Positions 8,302-15,699 of a stretch of 21,360 bases of DNA are shown here, one piece after another. Within the stretch, counting starts at the first letter, position 1, and every line of letters begins with the position of its first letter. The notes under the pieces were generated by a model that worked only from the letters and a program-made list of their open reading frames with translations, was not told where the DNA came from and made no database searches. Both the position numbers and the translations under genes were made by a program. Source of the stretch: an uncultured Lachnospiraceae bacterium (lineage in GTDB: Bacteria; Bacillota; Clostridia; Lachnospirales; Lachnospiraceae); assembly GCA_905233835.1 (NCBI GenBank), contig CAJOGB010000039.1, positions 1-21,360 on the forward strand, given 5' to 3'.

Positions 8302-8332
8302 GCTTTTACTTTATATATAGGAGGAAATGCTC

Positions 8333-9598
8333 GTGACAGCAATGTATTTAACTGCTTACGATGGATCTATTTTGGGACCGATTGCAAAAGGTCTCGGATG
8401 GATTATGGATAAGATCTATGTGATGTTTTCCAATATTGGAATTCAGAGCATCGCACTTACCATTTTGGTTTTTACCATTTTTGTTTATGCTTGTCTTTTC
8501 CCTCTTACTTACAAACAGCAGAAGTTTTCTGTTATTTCTCGTAAGATGAATCCGGAACTTAAAGCGATTCAGGAAAAGTACAAAGGAAAAAAAGATCAAG
8601 CTTCTATGGCTGCTCAGCAGGAAGAAACCCAGATGCTTTATGATAAATACGGAATTTCAATGACAGGATCCTGTGTACAGCTTTTGATTCAGATGCCTAT
8701 TTTGTTTGCATTGTATCGTGTGTTTTACAATGTTCCGGCTTATATCGGAAGTGTAAAAAATGTCTTTGGTGATTTGGTTTCCGGTATTCAGGGAACCGAC
8801 GGTTATGCAAAGATTATGCAAACTGTTTATGAAGAAGCAGCGCTTAAGAATGTAAGAGTTGATTTTGCTTCCGATGATAAGGCAACTGTTGGAAATTACA
8901 TTATAGATGTGGTTTATAAATTATCTTCATCAGGATGGGACAGTTTAAAAGATGCGTTCCCGAACTTGGCAGATACCATTACTACCACTCATAAGAATTT
9001 GGACGCCATCAATAACTTATTTGTTTTATCTATTTCCGATACACCTTGGAATCAGATGAAGACAGGTATCTCAAATCATAACTGGGTACTTTTCTTTGCG
9101 GCCCTTTCCATTCCGGTAATTGCTACATTAACTCAGTATTTAACGATTTTGCAGACACCAATGGCAAATTCCAACGACCAGATGACACAGCAGATGAAAA
9201 CCATGAACTACACCATGCCTTTAATGACATTGTTCATCGGATTTACTTGTCCGGTTGGTTTGGGCTTCTACTGGGGAATCGGTGGATTTATCCGTGCGGC
9301 TCAGCAGTTCTTCTTGAATCGTCACTTTGAAAAAATCAATTTGGACGACATTATTGAAAAGAACAAAGAAAAGGCTGCTAAGAAAAAGGAACAGCGTGGT
9401 ATCAGAAGAGAGCAGATCATGCAGAATGCTACGATGAATACCAGAAAGACCATTTCTGAAAAAGCTGCATACAATAATTCAAATGATGAAGTTTTAGAAA
9501 AGGCTGCAATCAGCCGTTCCAATGCAAAGCCGGGATCCATGGCCGCAAAGGCAAACTTGGTGAAAGACTTTAATGAGGGAATTAAACATTCAAAATAG
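8333..9598 (+). CDS. yidC: Membrane protein insertase YidC/Oxa1
   Basis: YidC inserts and folds membrane proteins alone or with SecYEG. The roughly 421-residue protein has the Gram-positive layout. A first core membrane helix is at about 38-60, followed by the cytoplasmic hairpin KQQKFSVISRKMNPELKAIQ. Further membrane segments follow, including CVQLLIQMPILFALYRVFY, and then MPLMTLFIGFTCPVGLGFYWGIGG. A lysine-rich cytoplasmic tail ends the protein. I choose the GTG at 8333. It sits 8 bases after the AGGAGG site (8319-8324), whereas the in-frame ATG at 8327 is only 2 bases from it. An extra-cytoplasmic insert of about 100 residues between the first helices (GSVKNVF to SDTPWNQ) is longer than in Bacillus SpoIIIJ. 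Confidence 0.94.
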   Translation: MTAMYLTAYDGSILGPIAKGLGWIMDKIYVMFSNIGIQSIALTILVFTIFVYACLFPLTYKQQKFSVISRKMNPELKAIQEKYKGKKDQASMAAQQEETQMLYDKYGISMTGSCVQLLIQMPILFALYRVFYNVPAYIGSVKNVFGDLVSGIQGTDGYAKIMQTVYEEAALKNVRVDFASDDKATVGNYIIDVVYKLSSSGWDSLKDAFPNLADTITTTHKNLDAINNLFVLSISDTPWNQMKTGISNHNWVLFFAALSIPVIATLTQYLTILQTPMANSNDQMTQQMKTMNYTMPLMTLFIGFTCPVGLGFYWGIGGFIRAAQQFFLNRHFEKINLDDIIEKNKEKAAKKKEQRGIRREQIMQNATMNTRKTISEKAAYNNSNDEVLEKAAISRSNAKPGSMAAKANLVKDFNEGIKHSK

Positions 9599-9612
9599 GG
9601 GGCATAAATAAT

Positions 9613-10326
9613 ATGGAATCTAGAGAGTTTACAGGAAAAAGCGTAGAGGATGCCTTGACTCAGGCAACCGTTGAACTTGGTTTAACAAGTGATAAATTAG
9701 ACTATGAAGTTGTAGAAAAAGGTTCTTCCGGAATCTTGGGACTTGGTGCAAAAGATGCTGTGATTAAAGTTTCTTTAAAGGACGAAAAGAAAGCATCTGA
9801 GCCAAAGGCAGAGAATAAGGAAGAAAAGCCGGCAAAGGCTTCTGAGAAAAAAGAAGTTTTGGAAAACCCGGAAGAAGCAATCGCTGTTGTTAAGGATTTC
9901 TTAAAGGAAGTATTTGCTTCCATGAATTTGGAAGTTACTCTTTCTGCAGAATATGATGCAGAAGAAAACACCATCAATGTGGATATGGTTGGTCCGGAAA
10001 TGGGAATCATTATCGGAAAGCGCGGACAGACACTTGATTCTTTACAGTATTTAACAAATCTTGCATTAAATCGTAAGGTTGATACCTATACAAAGGTGAA
10101 GTTGGATACCGAAGATTATCGTCGTCGTCGTAAAGAAACATTGGAAAACCTTGCAAAGAACTGTGCTTACAAGGCAAAGAGAACCAGAAAGCCGGTTTCT
10201 TTGGAAGCTATGAATCCTTACGAAAGAAGAGTTATCCATTATGCATTGCAGGATGACGATTCCGTTACAACACATTCCGAAGGTGAAGAACCTTACAGAC
10301 ATGTGGTAATTACTCTTAAAAAATAA
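9613..10326 (+). CDS. jag: RNA-binding protein Jag/KhpB
   Basis: KhpB (Jag, EloR) is a cytoplasmic RNA-binding protein that, with KhpA, influences cell elongation and division in Firmicutes. The 237-residue protein has three parts. The Jag N-terminal domain (1-54) contains GSSGILGLGAKDAVIKV. A charged lysine/glutamate linker covers about 55-85. A KH domain with GKRG at 135-138 is followed by an R3H domain whose Arg205 and His209 (RRVIH) are both present. It follows yidC by 14 bases and is closed by a strong terminator. An AGGGGG site lies before the ATG. Confidence 0.95.
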   Translation: MESREFTGKSVEDALTQATVELGLTSDKLDYEVVEKGSSGILGLGAKDAVIKVSLKDEKKASEPKAENKEEKPAKASEKKEVLENPEEAIAVVKDFLKEVFASMNLEVTLSAEYDAEENTINVDMVGPEMGIIIGKRGQTLDSLQYLTNLALNRKVDTYTKVKLDTEDYRRRRKETLENLAKNCAYKAKRTRKPVSLEAMNPYERRVIHYALQDDDSVTTHSEGEEPYRHVVITLKK

Positions 10327-10350
10327 TCTGATTGTTTTTTGAAGATTGAG

Positions 10351-10392
10351 TCACAGAATACTTATTTTACAAAGAGTATTCTGTGATTTTTT
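10351..10392 (+). terminator. Intrinsic terminator after jag
   Basis: A perfect 12-bp stem (TCACAGAATACT at 10351-10362 with AGTATTCTGTGA at 10375-10386) and a 12-base loop are followed directly by six T residues. It ends the rpmH-rnpA-yidD-yidC-jag unit. Confidence 0.88.
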
Positions 10393-10393
10393 C

Positions 10394-10420
10394 TTGAGAA
10401 AATTACAGATATGTTATAAT
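10394..10420 (+). promoter_or_regulatory. Promoter of the mnmE-mnmG-rsmG operon
   Basis: A perfect TATAAT (10415-10420) carries an extended -10 TGT just before it. TTGAGA (10394-10399) lies 15 bases upstream; the offset hexamer TCTTGA gives 17. It begins right after the jag terminator and leaves a leader of about 25 bases before mnmE. Confidence 0.6.
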
Positions 10421-10451
10421 GAAAAAAATTGTGTGTATGTAAGGTGAGCGC

Positions 10452-11825
10452 ATGTTAGAAAAAGACACCATCGCAGCAATCTCCACCGGGTTATCGGAAG
10501 GCGGAATCGGAATGATTCGTATTTCCGGAGATGATGCCATTGAGATTTGCGATAAGATTTATAAGGGAAAACAAAAGTTAATTGATGTGGAAAGTCATAC
10601 CATTCATTACGGACATATCTATGACGGTGATACGTTATTGGATGAAGTAATGGTTTCTGTTATGCGTGGACCTCGTACGTATACCAGAGAAGATGTGGTG
10701 GAAATCAATTGTCACGGAAGCGTTTTTCTTTTAAAAGAGATTTTGTCTTTGGTTTTAAGAAGCGGTGCTCGTCCTGCCCAGCCCGGAGAGTTTACAAAGC
10801 GTGCATTTTTAAATGGGCGAATTGATTTATCTCAGGCGGAATCCGTTATGGATGTGATTTCTTCTCAAAATGAAATCGCCGCAAAGAATTCTCTCAGACA
10901 GCTGGACGGACATTTGAAGAATCAAATTGTTTCCATGCGACAGAAGTTAATCTATGAGATTGCTTATATTGAATCTGCGCTGGATGATCCGGAGCATATT
11001 TCTTTGGACGGATACGGGGATCATTTGTCGGAAGTCATTCGTCCGATTATGGATGAGATTTCAAAACTGATTTCTTCCGCAAAAGACGGAAGCTTTATCA
11101 AAAACGGAATTAAGACGGTTATCGTCGGAAAACCCAATGTTGGAAAATCTTCTCTTTTAAATGTTCTTGCGAAAAAAGAGAGAGCCATCGTTACGGACAT
11201 TCCGGGAACCACTCGCGATACTTTGGAAGAAATGATATCCTTTGGTGAGTTTTCTCTTCATATGATTGATACAGCAGGTATCCGCGACACGGACGATAAA
11301 GTGGAAAAAATTGGCGTAAAGAAGGCTATTTCCATGGTTGACGAGGCGGATTTGGTTTTATACGTTGTGGATTCCACCTTTGCCTTAGATCAAGATGATT
11401 TCGATTTAATGGAAAAGATTTCCGATGAAAAAGTCATTGTTTTATTAAATAAATCGGATTTGGAAGTAAAGGTTTCCGAAGAAGATATTTTAAAACATTT
11501 GCCAAAGAAAAAGATTATTTCCATTTCTGCAAAAGAGCACACCGGTTTGGATGAATTAAAAGAAGAAATTAGGTCCATGTTCTTTTCCGGAGAGATTGCT
11601 TTAAATAATGAGATTTTTATTACCAATGAAAGGCAAAAGTTTTCTTTGGAAGAAGCAAACCGTTCTTTGTCACAGGTTTGCGGTAGTATTGAAAACGATA
11701 TGCCGGAAGATTTCTTTTCTATTGATCTTATGGATGCCTATGAATCCTTGGGCAAGATCATTGGAGAATCTTTGGAAGAGGATTTGGTAAATCAGATTTT
11801 TTCTAAGTTTTGTATGGGAAAATAA
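10452..11825 (+). CDS. mnmE: tRNA-modifying GTPase MnmE
   Basis: MnmE works with MnmG to add the carboxymethylaminomethyl group at the wobble uridine (U34) of certain tRNAs. The 457-residue protein is complete. It has an N-terminal folate-binding domain (about 1-120) and a helical domain. The inserted GTPase domain has GKPNVGKS (226-233), DIPGTTRD (249-256), DTAG (273-276) and NKSD (333-336). The C-terminal FCMGK carries the catalytic cysteine. AAGGTGA precedes the ATG. It lies 12 bases before mnmG, its partner. Its partner gene has a damaged 3' end here, which bears on whether the complex is functional. Confidence 0.97.
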   Translation: MLEKDTIAAISTGLSEGGIGMIRISGDDAIEICDKIYKGKQKLIDVESHTIHYGHIYDGDTLLDEVMVSVMRGPRTYTREDVVEINCHGSVFLLKEILSLVLRSGARPAQPGEFTKRAFLNGRIDLSQAESVMDVISSQNEIAAKNSLRQLDGHLKNQIVSMRQKLIYEIAYIESALDDPEHISLDGYGDHLSEVIRPIMDEISKLISSAKDGSFIKNGIKTVIVGKPNVGKSSLLNVLAKKERAIVTDIPGTTRDTLEEMISFGEFSLHMIDTAGIRDTDDKVEKIGVKKAISMVDEADLVLYVVDSTFALDQDDFDLMEKISDEKVIVLLNKSDLEVKVSEEDILKHLPKKKIISISAKEHTGLDELKEEIRSMFFSGEIALNNEIFITNERQKFSLEEANRSLSQVCGSIENDMPEDFFSIDLMDAYESLGKIIGESLEEDLVNQIFSKFCMGK

Positions 11826-11837
11826 GAAAGGCTAGAT

Positions 11838-13694
11838 ATGTCAGTTGTAGAAGAAACCTATGACGTAGTGGTTGTCGGAGCAGGTCACGCCGGATGCGAG
11901 GCGGCTTTGGCATGTGCACGTTTAGGATTAAAGACAATAATTTTTACGGTAAGTATGGATTCGGTGGCACTTATGCCCTGCAACCCAAACATCGGCGGAA
12001 GTTCCAAAGGACATTTGGTTCGAGAGTTGGATGCTCTCGGTGGACAAATGGGAATTAATATCGATAAGACATTTTTGCAGTCAAAGATGTTAAATAAGTC
12101 AAAGGGTCCTGCGGTTCACTCACTTCGAGCTCAGGCAGATAAGTTGCAGTATTCCGTTGAAATGAAAAAGACTCTCCAGGCTCAGGAAAACTTAACTCTT
12201 CGTCAGGCAGAAGTTTCCGAGATCATGGTGGAAGACGGAAAAATCGTGGGAGCAAAAACTTTTTCCGGCGGAACCTATCATTGTAAAGCAGTGGTTCTTT
12301 GTACCGGAACATATCTAAAAGCTCGTTGTCTTTACGGAGATGTGATTGAGTATACCGGTCCTAACGGTTTAAAAGCCGCAAACACTTTAAGTGCTTCTTT
12401 GGAGAAAAACGGAATTGAGCTTCGTCGTTTTAAAACCGGTACTCCTGCTCGAATTGATGGAAGCACCATTGATTATTCCAAAATGGAAGAGCAGTTCGGT
12501 GATGAGAGAATCGTTCCGTTTTCCTTTACTACCGATCCGGATTCTATTCAAAAAAAACAGGTTTCTTGTTATTTGACTTATACCAATGAAAAGACTCATG
12601 AAATTATTCGAAAGAACTTAGATCGTTCGCCTATGTATTCCGGAGTTATTGAAGGAACGGGTCCACGCTATTGCCCCTCCATCGAAGATAAAGTGGTAAA
12701 GTTTGCCGAAAAGGAACGTCATCAGTTATTTGTGGAACCGGAAGGCCTTTCTACCAATGAAATGTATATTTCCGGAATGTCTTCTTCCATGCCGGAGGAT
12801 GTACAGTATGAAATGTATCATACGGTGCCGGGTTTGGAACATGCGACTATTGTTCGAAATGCTTATGCCATTGAGTATGATTGTATTGATGCAAATCAGT
12901 TATATGCGACTTTGGAGTTTAAAAAGGTAAAAGGCCTTTTTGCAGGCGGACAGTTTAACGGAAGCAGCGGTTATGAAGAAGCCGCAGCCCAGGGACTTGT
13001 TGCAGGATTTAATGCGGCCCTTGAAGTTTTGGGACGGGAACAGGTCGTATTGGATCGAAGCGAAAGTTATATCGGTGTTTTGATTGATGATCTGGTAACA
13101 AAAGAAAGTCATGAACCTTACCGCATGATGACTTCAAGAGCGGAATATCGTCTCCTTTTGCGACAGGACAATGCAGATCTTCGTCTTTCAAAGATTGGTC
13201 ATGCCATCGGACTTATTTCCGATGAACGTTATGATTGGGTTTGTAAAAAAGAAGAGTTAATCGAAAAAGAAATAGCTCGAGTAAAGGAAAAGAATATCGG
13301 ATCCAATAAAAAGGTAAATGATTTGTTGAAGTCCTTAGATTCCATTCCGGTTACCAACGGTGTGAAGTTCTGCGATTTGATTCGTCGACCGGAGCTTTCT
13401 TATGATTTGTTGGCGCCTATCGATGAAGAACGTCCGGATCTTCCGGAGGAAGTTCGGGAACAGGTAAACATCAATATCAAGTATGAAGGATATATCACCA
13501 GACAGATCAAACAGGTGGAGCATTTCAAAAAGATTGAAAGTAAAAAGATTCCTGCGGGGATCGATTATGATGATGTACCTTCTTTGCCCGTTAAACATCG
13601 GACAGGCATCCAGAATTTCGGGAGTATCTCCTGCGGACATTTCTGTTTTGTTGGTATATTTGGAACAGGCAAAGTATCTAAAATAATTGTTTGA
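11838..13694 (+). CDS. mnmG: tRNA uridine modification enzyme MnmG, C-terminus frameshifted
   Basis: MnmG (GidA) is the FAD-dependent partner of MnmE. The N-terminal FAD site DVVVVGAGHAGCEAALA, the segment CNPNIGGSSKGHLVRELDALGG and the whole body to about residue 583 (DYDDVPSL, codon 13584-13586) match the family. After that the frame reads 35 unrelated residues to a stop at 13692-13694. The expected tail is present one frame over, starting at 13588 (PLNIGQASRISG onward). Relative to homologues about 12 residues between SL and PLNIGQ are missing, which fits a loss of about 35 bases. The lost and shifted part belongs to the C-terminal helical domain used in the MnmE complex. It is either a genuine mutation or an assembly error. 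Confidence 0.9.
   Translation: MSVVEETYDVVVVGAGHAGCEAALACARLGLKTIIFTVSMDSVALMPCNPNIGGSSKGHLVRELDALGGQMGINIDKTFLQSKMLNKSKGPAVHSLRAQADKLQYSVEMKKTLQAQENLTLRQAEVSEIMVEDGKIVGAKTFSGGTYHCKAVVLCTGTYLKARCLYGDVIEYTGPNGLKAANTLSASLEKNGIELRRFKTGTPARIDGSTIDYSKMEEQFGDERIVPFSFTTDPDSIQKKQVSCYLTYTNEKTHEIIRKNLDRSPMYSGVIEGTGPRYCPSIEDKVVKFAEKERHQLFVEPEGLSTNEMYISGMSSSMPEDVQYEMYHTVPGLEHATIVRNAYAIEYDCIDANQLYATLEFKKVKGLFAGGQFNGSSGYEEAAAQGLVAGFNAALEVLGREQVVLDRSESYIGVLIDDLVTKESHEPYRMMTSRAEYRLLLRQDNADLRLSKIGHAIGLISDERYDWVCKKEELIEKEIARVKEKNIGSNKKVNDLLKSLDSIPVTNGVKFCDLIRRPELSYDLLAPIDEERPDLPEEVREQVNINIKYEGYITRQIKQVEHFKKIESKKIPAGIDYDDVPSLPVKHRTGIQNFGSISCGHFCFVGIFGTGKVSKIIV
13588..13686 (+). pseudogene. mnmG: Out-of-frame C-terminal remnant of mnmG
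   Basis: Read one base ahead of the mnmG frame, this stretch gives 32 residues starting PLNIGQASRISGVSPADIS and ending in a lysine at a TAA. This is the conserved MnmG C-terminus. With the 12 residues inferred missing, the intact protein would be about 627 residues, the normal length. The intact stop would lie 14 bases before rsmG. Confidence 0.85.
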
Positions 13695-13700
13695 TAATAC

Positions 13701-14429
13701 ATGAATAAATATAATTTCGATTTAATAAATGAATATTGCGAAAGTAAGCAGATTCCCATTGATGATAAGAAGCGGGAAGGCCTTTCTGTTTTCTATGAAA
13801 TGCTGGTTGAGAAAAATAAAGTGATGAATCTTACCGGCATCACCGAATGGGATGATGTTGTTCTTCGACATTTTATTGACAGCTTATCTTTGGTTGAGAT
13901 TTTGGATTTGTCAAATTTTCAGGGTAAGGTATTGGACCTTGGAACCGGTGCAGGTTTTCCGGGTATGCCATTAAAGATTCTTTATCCGGAAGTAGAGTTT
14001 GTACTTTTTGATTCTTTAAATAAACGAATCAAGTTTTTGGATGAAGTAAGTACGGCCTTGTCTTTGGATAAGATTTCTCTCGTTCATGGAAGAGCGGAAG
14101 AGTTTGCCAGAAAACCGGAACACAGAGAAAACTACGATTTGGTTTTGTCCCGTGCGGTAGCTAATATTTCTACCCTATCGGAATACTGTCTTCCTTTTGT
14201 AAAAGTAGGAGGATCTTTTGTTTCCTATAAGACGGAAGCCATCGATGAGGAGTTGGCTGTGTCAGGAAAAGCAATTTCACTTTTGGGTGGAAAGGTTGAG
14301 AATATCGTTCGATTCGAATTACCTCACTCTGATATGAAACGATCTCTATTAGTAATCAAAAAGGAAAAAGCCTGCTCGAAGAAGTACCCGAGAAAAGCAG
14401 GTGTTCCCAGCAAGGAACCGTTAAAATAG
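13701..14429 (+). CDS. rsmG: 16S rRNA (guanine-527-N7)-methyltransferase RsmG
   Basis: RsmG (GidB) methylates N7 of G527 (E. coli numbering) in 16S rRNA using S-adenosylmethionine. The 242-residue protein is of normal length. It has the N-terminal NKVMNLTGITEWDDVVLRHFIDSL, the SAM-binding motif VLDLGTGAGFPGMPL (77-91) and VLSRAVANISTL. The C-terminus KYPRKAGVPSKEP is typical of Firmicute RsmG. No good ribosome site precedes the ATG; translation probably depended on coupling to mnmG, whose intact stop would be 14 bases upstream. The shifted mnmG frame instead stops 6 bases upstream. Confidence 0.96.
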   Translation: MNKYNFDLINEYCESKQIPIDDKKREGLSVFYEMLVEKNKVMNLTGITEWDDVVLRHFIDSLSLVEILDLSNFQGKVLDLGTGAGFPGMPLKILYPEVEFVLFDSLNKRIKFLDEVSTALSLDKISLVHGRAEEFARKPEHRENYDLVLSRAVANISTLSEYCLPFVKVGGSFVSYKTEAIDEELAVSGKAISLLGGKVENIVRFELPHSDMKRSLLVIKKEKACSKKYPRKAGVPSKEPLK

Positions 14430-14467
14430 AATTTTGTTAGGGTATATAAATGTATAGGTGATTTTTT

Positions 14468-14947
14468 ATGATTTTACGATTGTTGGATTCCTATGAGAAT
14501 GAATTGAATGATGATATGAAGGAAAAGAAAAAATCTTTGGAAGATGTGGAGGTTAAGATATCCGAGACGGAAAAGATGATCCAATTAATCTCCGAAGAAA
14601 ATCAGGGTTTCTTTACCGACTTTACTCCCCGACCGGTTGCAGAGAAAAATGCTGATAAGTTGGAGGAGTTGAATCAAACGCTTGACTCTTTAACGGAAGA
14701 AAAGAAATCCATTGATGATGAGATTACTTTTATGGAGAAACGAATCCGTGAAGTTAGAGAATCCAGATATGAATTAACATCATCCCCCTCATCTTCTCAG
14801 AAATCTTCCCCCGAAGATTCGCAAAATGTTTCACGTGAAACATCATGTAGTGTTTTGCTCGATAAGGATAAACTACATCTTGTGTTATCTTATCTTCCCC
14901 AGGATCCAATGCGAGCAAAGATAGAATTGGAGAATTTGATGAAATAA
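14468..14947 (+). CDS. Uncharacterised 159-residue coiled-coil protein with embedded parS
   Basis: I do not recognise this family. The protein has no signal peptide or membrane segment. It looks like a charged coiled coil from about 5 to 45 and from 62 to 105, interrupted by FFTDFTPRPVAEKNADKLEE. A serine-rich linker (about 105-128) follows, then a short C-terminal helix (LHLVLSYLPQDPMRAKIELENLMK). AGGTGA lies 6 bases before the ATG, and codon use matches the neighbours, so it is probably real. A perfect parS site (14827-14842) is written into the linker as NVSRETS. It sits between rsmG and parA, 38 bases after rsmG and probably in the same transcript. The site's need for sequence may explain why the linker residues are kept, but the function of the protein is unknown. 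Confidence 0.75.
   Translation: MILRLLDSYENELNDDMKEKKKSLEDVEVKISETEKMIQLISEENQGFFTDFTPRPVAEKNADKLEELNQTLDSLTEEKKSIDDEITFMEKRIREVRESRYELTSSPSSSQKSSPEDSQNVSRETSCSVLLDKDKLHLVLSYLPQDPMRAKIELENLMK
14827..14842. promoter_or_regulatory. parS centromere site 1 (inside the 159-residue gene)
   Basis: TGTTTCACGTGAAACA is an exact match to the chromosomal parS palindrome bound by ParB/Spo0J. It lies in the coding sequence, in the serine-rich linker. ParB should nucleate here and spread along the origin region. Confidence 0.93.
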
Positions 14948-14956
14948 TATATATAC

Positions 14957-15150
14957 GCATAAATATAAACACCAGATATTGCCATCGCGTGACGATGACA
15001 TCTAAGTGTCTTTCTTCGCTCGCTGATGTTCGGTCTGCTGCGCGTCTCCTCGTTGCGTTGCAACTGCGGTGCGTGCTCGACCGAACGCTCCACTCGAAAT
15101 CCACTAAGATGTCACGAAAGCTCCGGCAATATCTGGTGTTTTATTTATGC
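14957..15150. repeat. Nested inverted repeat I (about 194 bases, GC-rich core)
   Basis: The outer arms GCATAAATA plus AAACACCAGATATTGCC (14957-14983, one bulged base at 14966) pair perfectly with 15125-15150. Inner arms TGACATCTAAGTG (14996-15008) and CACTAAGATGTCA (15102-15114) pair with one mismatch. GTTCGGTC (15028-15035) pairs with GACCGAAC (15079-15086), and the palindrome GTTGCAAC is at the centre (15057-15064). The core is far richer in GC than the AT-rich flanks. The long frames across it come from the repeat, and I see no protein. An AT-rich direct repeat (AAATAATATA at 14942-14951 and 15156-15165) brackets it. It could be a miniature mobile element, a structured RNA or a cruciform-forming site. 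Confidence 0.75.
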
Positions 15151-15189
15151 TTGCCAAATAATATAATACTATATAATTATTTTGAAGGA

Positions 15190-15413
15190 AGTGCTTGTAG
15201 AATATAAGTGTAGTTGCAAGCCTTGAATCTCGATACGAGAAAAATAGAAATACATTTTGTGATAAAAAAGCACGAGGCACCCGGATGGTGCCGAGAGCGT
15301 AGGCTAGGAACATGGAAGTGACTTAGCTAGCGGTGCTTTTTTACCAAAATGTATTTCGTTATTTTTCCGTTGAGAGATTAGGGCTGTGACTGCACTTATA
15401 TTCTACAAGTACT
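15190..15413. repeat. Nested inverted repeat II (about 224 bases)
   Basis: Arms nest from outside in. CTTGTAGAATATAAGTG (15194-15210) pairs with 15393-15409, extended to 15190/15413 with one G-T. AATCTC (15226-15231) pairs with GAGATT (15374-15379). GAAAAATA (15239-15246) pairs with 15360-15367. GAAATACATTTTG (15247-15259) pairs with 15345-15357. TAAAAAAGCAC (15263-15273) pairs with 15333-15343. Almost the whole element can therefore fold on itself around a 59-base core. The arms differ in sequence from those of repeat I, 39 bases upstream, but the plan is the same: AT-rich outer arms and a GC-rich core. No coding content is convincing. Confidence 0.8.
15263..15343 (+). ncRNA. Candidate structured RNA: three-way junction core of repeat II
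   Basis: The stem TAAAAAAGCAC/GTGCTTTTTTA closes a junction with two hairpins. The first is GGCACC (15276-15281) with GGTGCC (15287-15292) and a 5-base loop. The second is 15298-15307 with 15323-15332 and a 15-base loop, with nine of ten pairs possible, three of them G-U. Those wobble pairs hold only if the plus strand is the RNA; on the minus strand they become A-C mismatches. The A6/T6 tracts could also end transcription. A TATAAT at 15172-15177, with TTGCCA 15 bases before it, would start a transcript close to the element's left end, though AT-rich DNA makes such matches common. I do not recognise a named RNA family. Confidence 0.35.
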
Positions 15414-15491
15414 AATATAAAAAAACTATACAAAGATTATTCTATAGATGGAAAATATTTTTTAACCTACAAGATATGGGCGTGGGTTTTG

Positions 15492-15507
15492 TGTTTCATG
15501 TGAAACA
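15492..15507. promoter_or_regulatory. parS-like site 2 (one mismatch)
   Basis: TGTTTCATGTGAAACA differs from the parS consensus at one central position. It lies between repeat II and parA, in an otherwise gene-free AT-rich stretch (15414-15737). ParB probably binds it less tightly than the exact sites. Confidence 0.75.
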
Positions 15508-15588
15508 TTTTCTATGAAATTAGTAAAAAACTACAATATATAGTGGCATATATTTCTAGCCTGAAATAAATCTAGATTCATGAAAAAA

Positions 15589-15604
15589 TGTTTCACGTGA
15601 AACA
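15589..15604. promoter_or_regulatory. parS centromere site 3 upstream of parA
   Basis: This is an exact TGTTTCACGTGAAACA, flanked by A and T runs that extend the palindrome to 15584-15609. It lies 90 bases before the parA -10 element, so ParB bound here could also affect parAB transcription. Confidence 0.93.
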
Positions 15605-15690
15605 TTTTTGGTATATAATCCATAAATCTCTATATCTAGTATTCACCAAAATCCGGTGAAAAATATCCGATAGAATTCAAAAATAGGAAG

Positions 15691-15699
15691 TGTTATAAT
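15691..15699 (+). promoter_or_regulatory. Probable parAB promoter (extended -10)
   Basis: TGTTATAAT is a perfect TATAAT (15694-15699) with the extended TGN. The -35 position 17 bases upstream (TAGAAT) is poor. The leader before parA would be about 32 bases. Confidence 0.5.

Noticed and set aside
8290..8308. Terminator after yidD (AGCC/GGCT with a T-rich run)
   Set aside because: The stem is only four bases, the T run is interrupted, and it overlaps the yidD stop inside a co-transcribed cluster.
13584..13694. Programmed ribosomal frameshift in mnmG
   Set aside because: No slippery heptamer fits, and about 12 conserved residues are absent between the two blocks. A simple slip cannot explain that; a deletion does.
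14942..15165. Target-site duplication around inverted repeat I
   Set aside because: The flanking AAATAATATA copies are low-complexity AT sequence, and the right copy is five bases away from the end of the repeat. Suggestive, but not enough to call an insertion.
14754..15313. Several minus-strand open frames of 60-116 codons, including one containing MFHVKH
   Set aside because: They arise from the inverted repeats and the parS palindrome, which often reads MFHVKH on one strand. They lack ribosome sites and resemble no family.
14967..15413. CRISPR array
   Set aside because: The repeats are inverted arms of different sequence, not regularly spaced direct repeats with spacers, and no cas genes are present.
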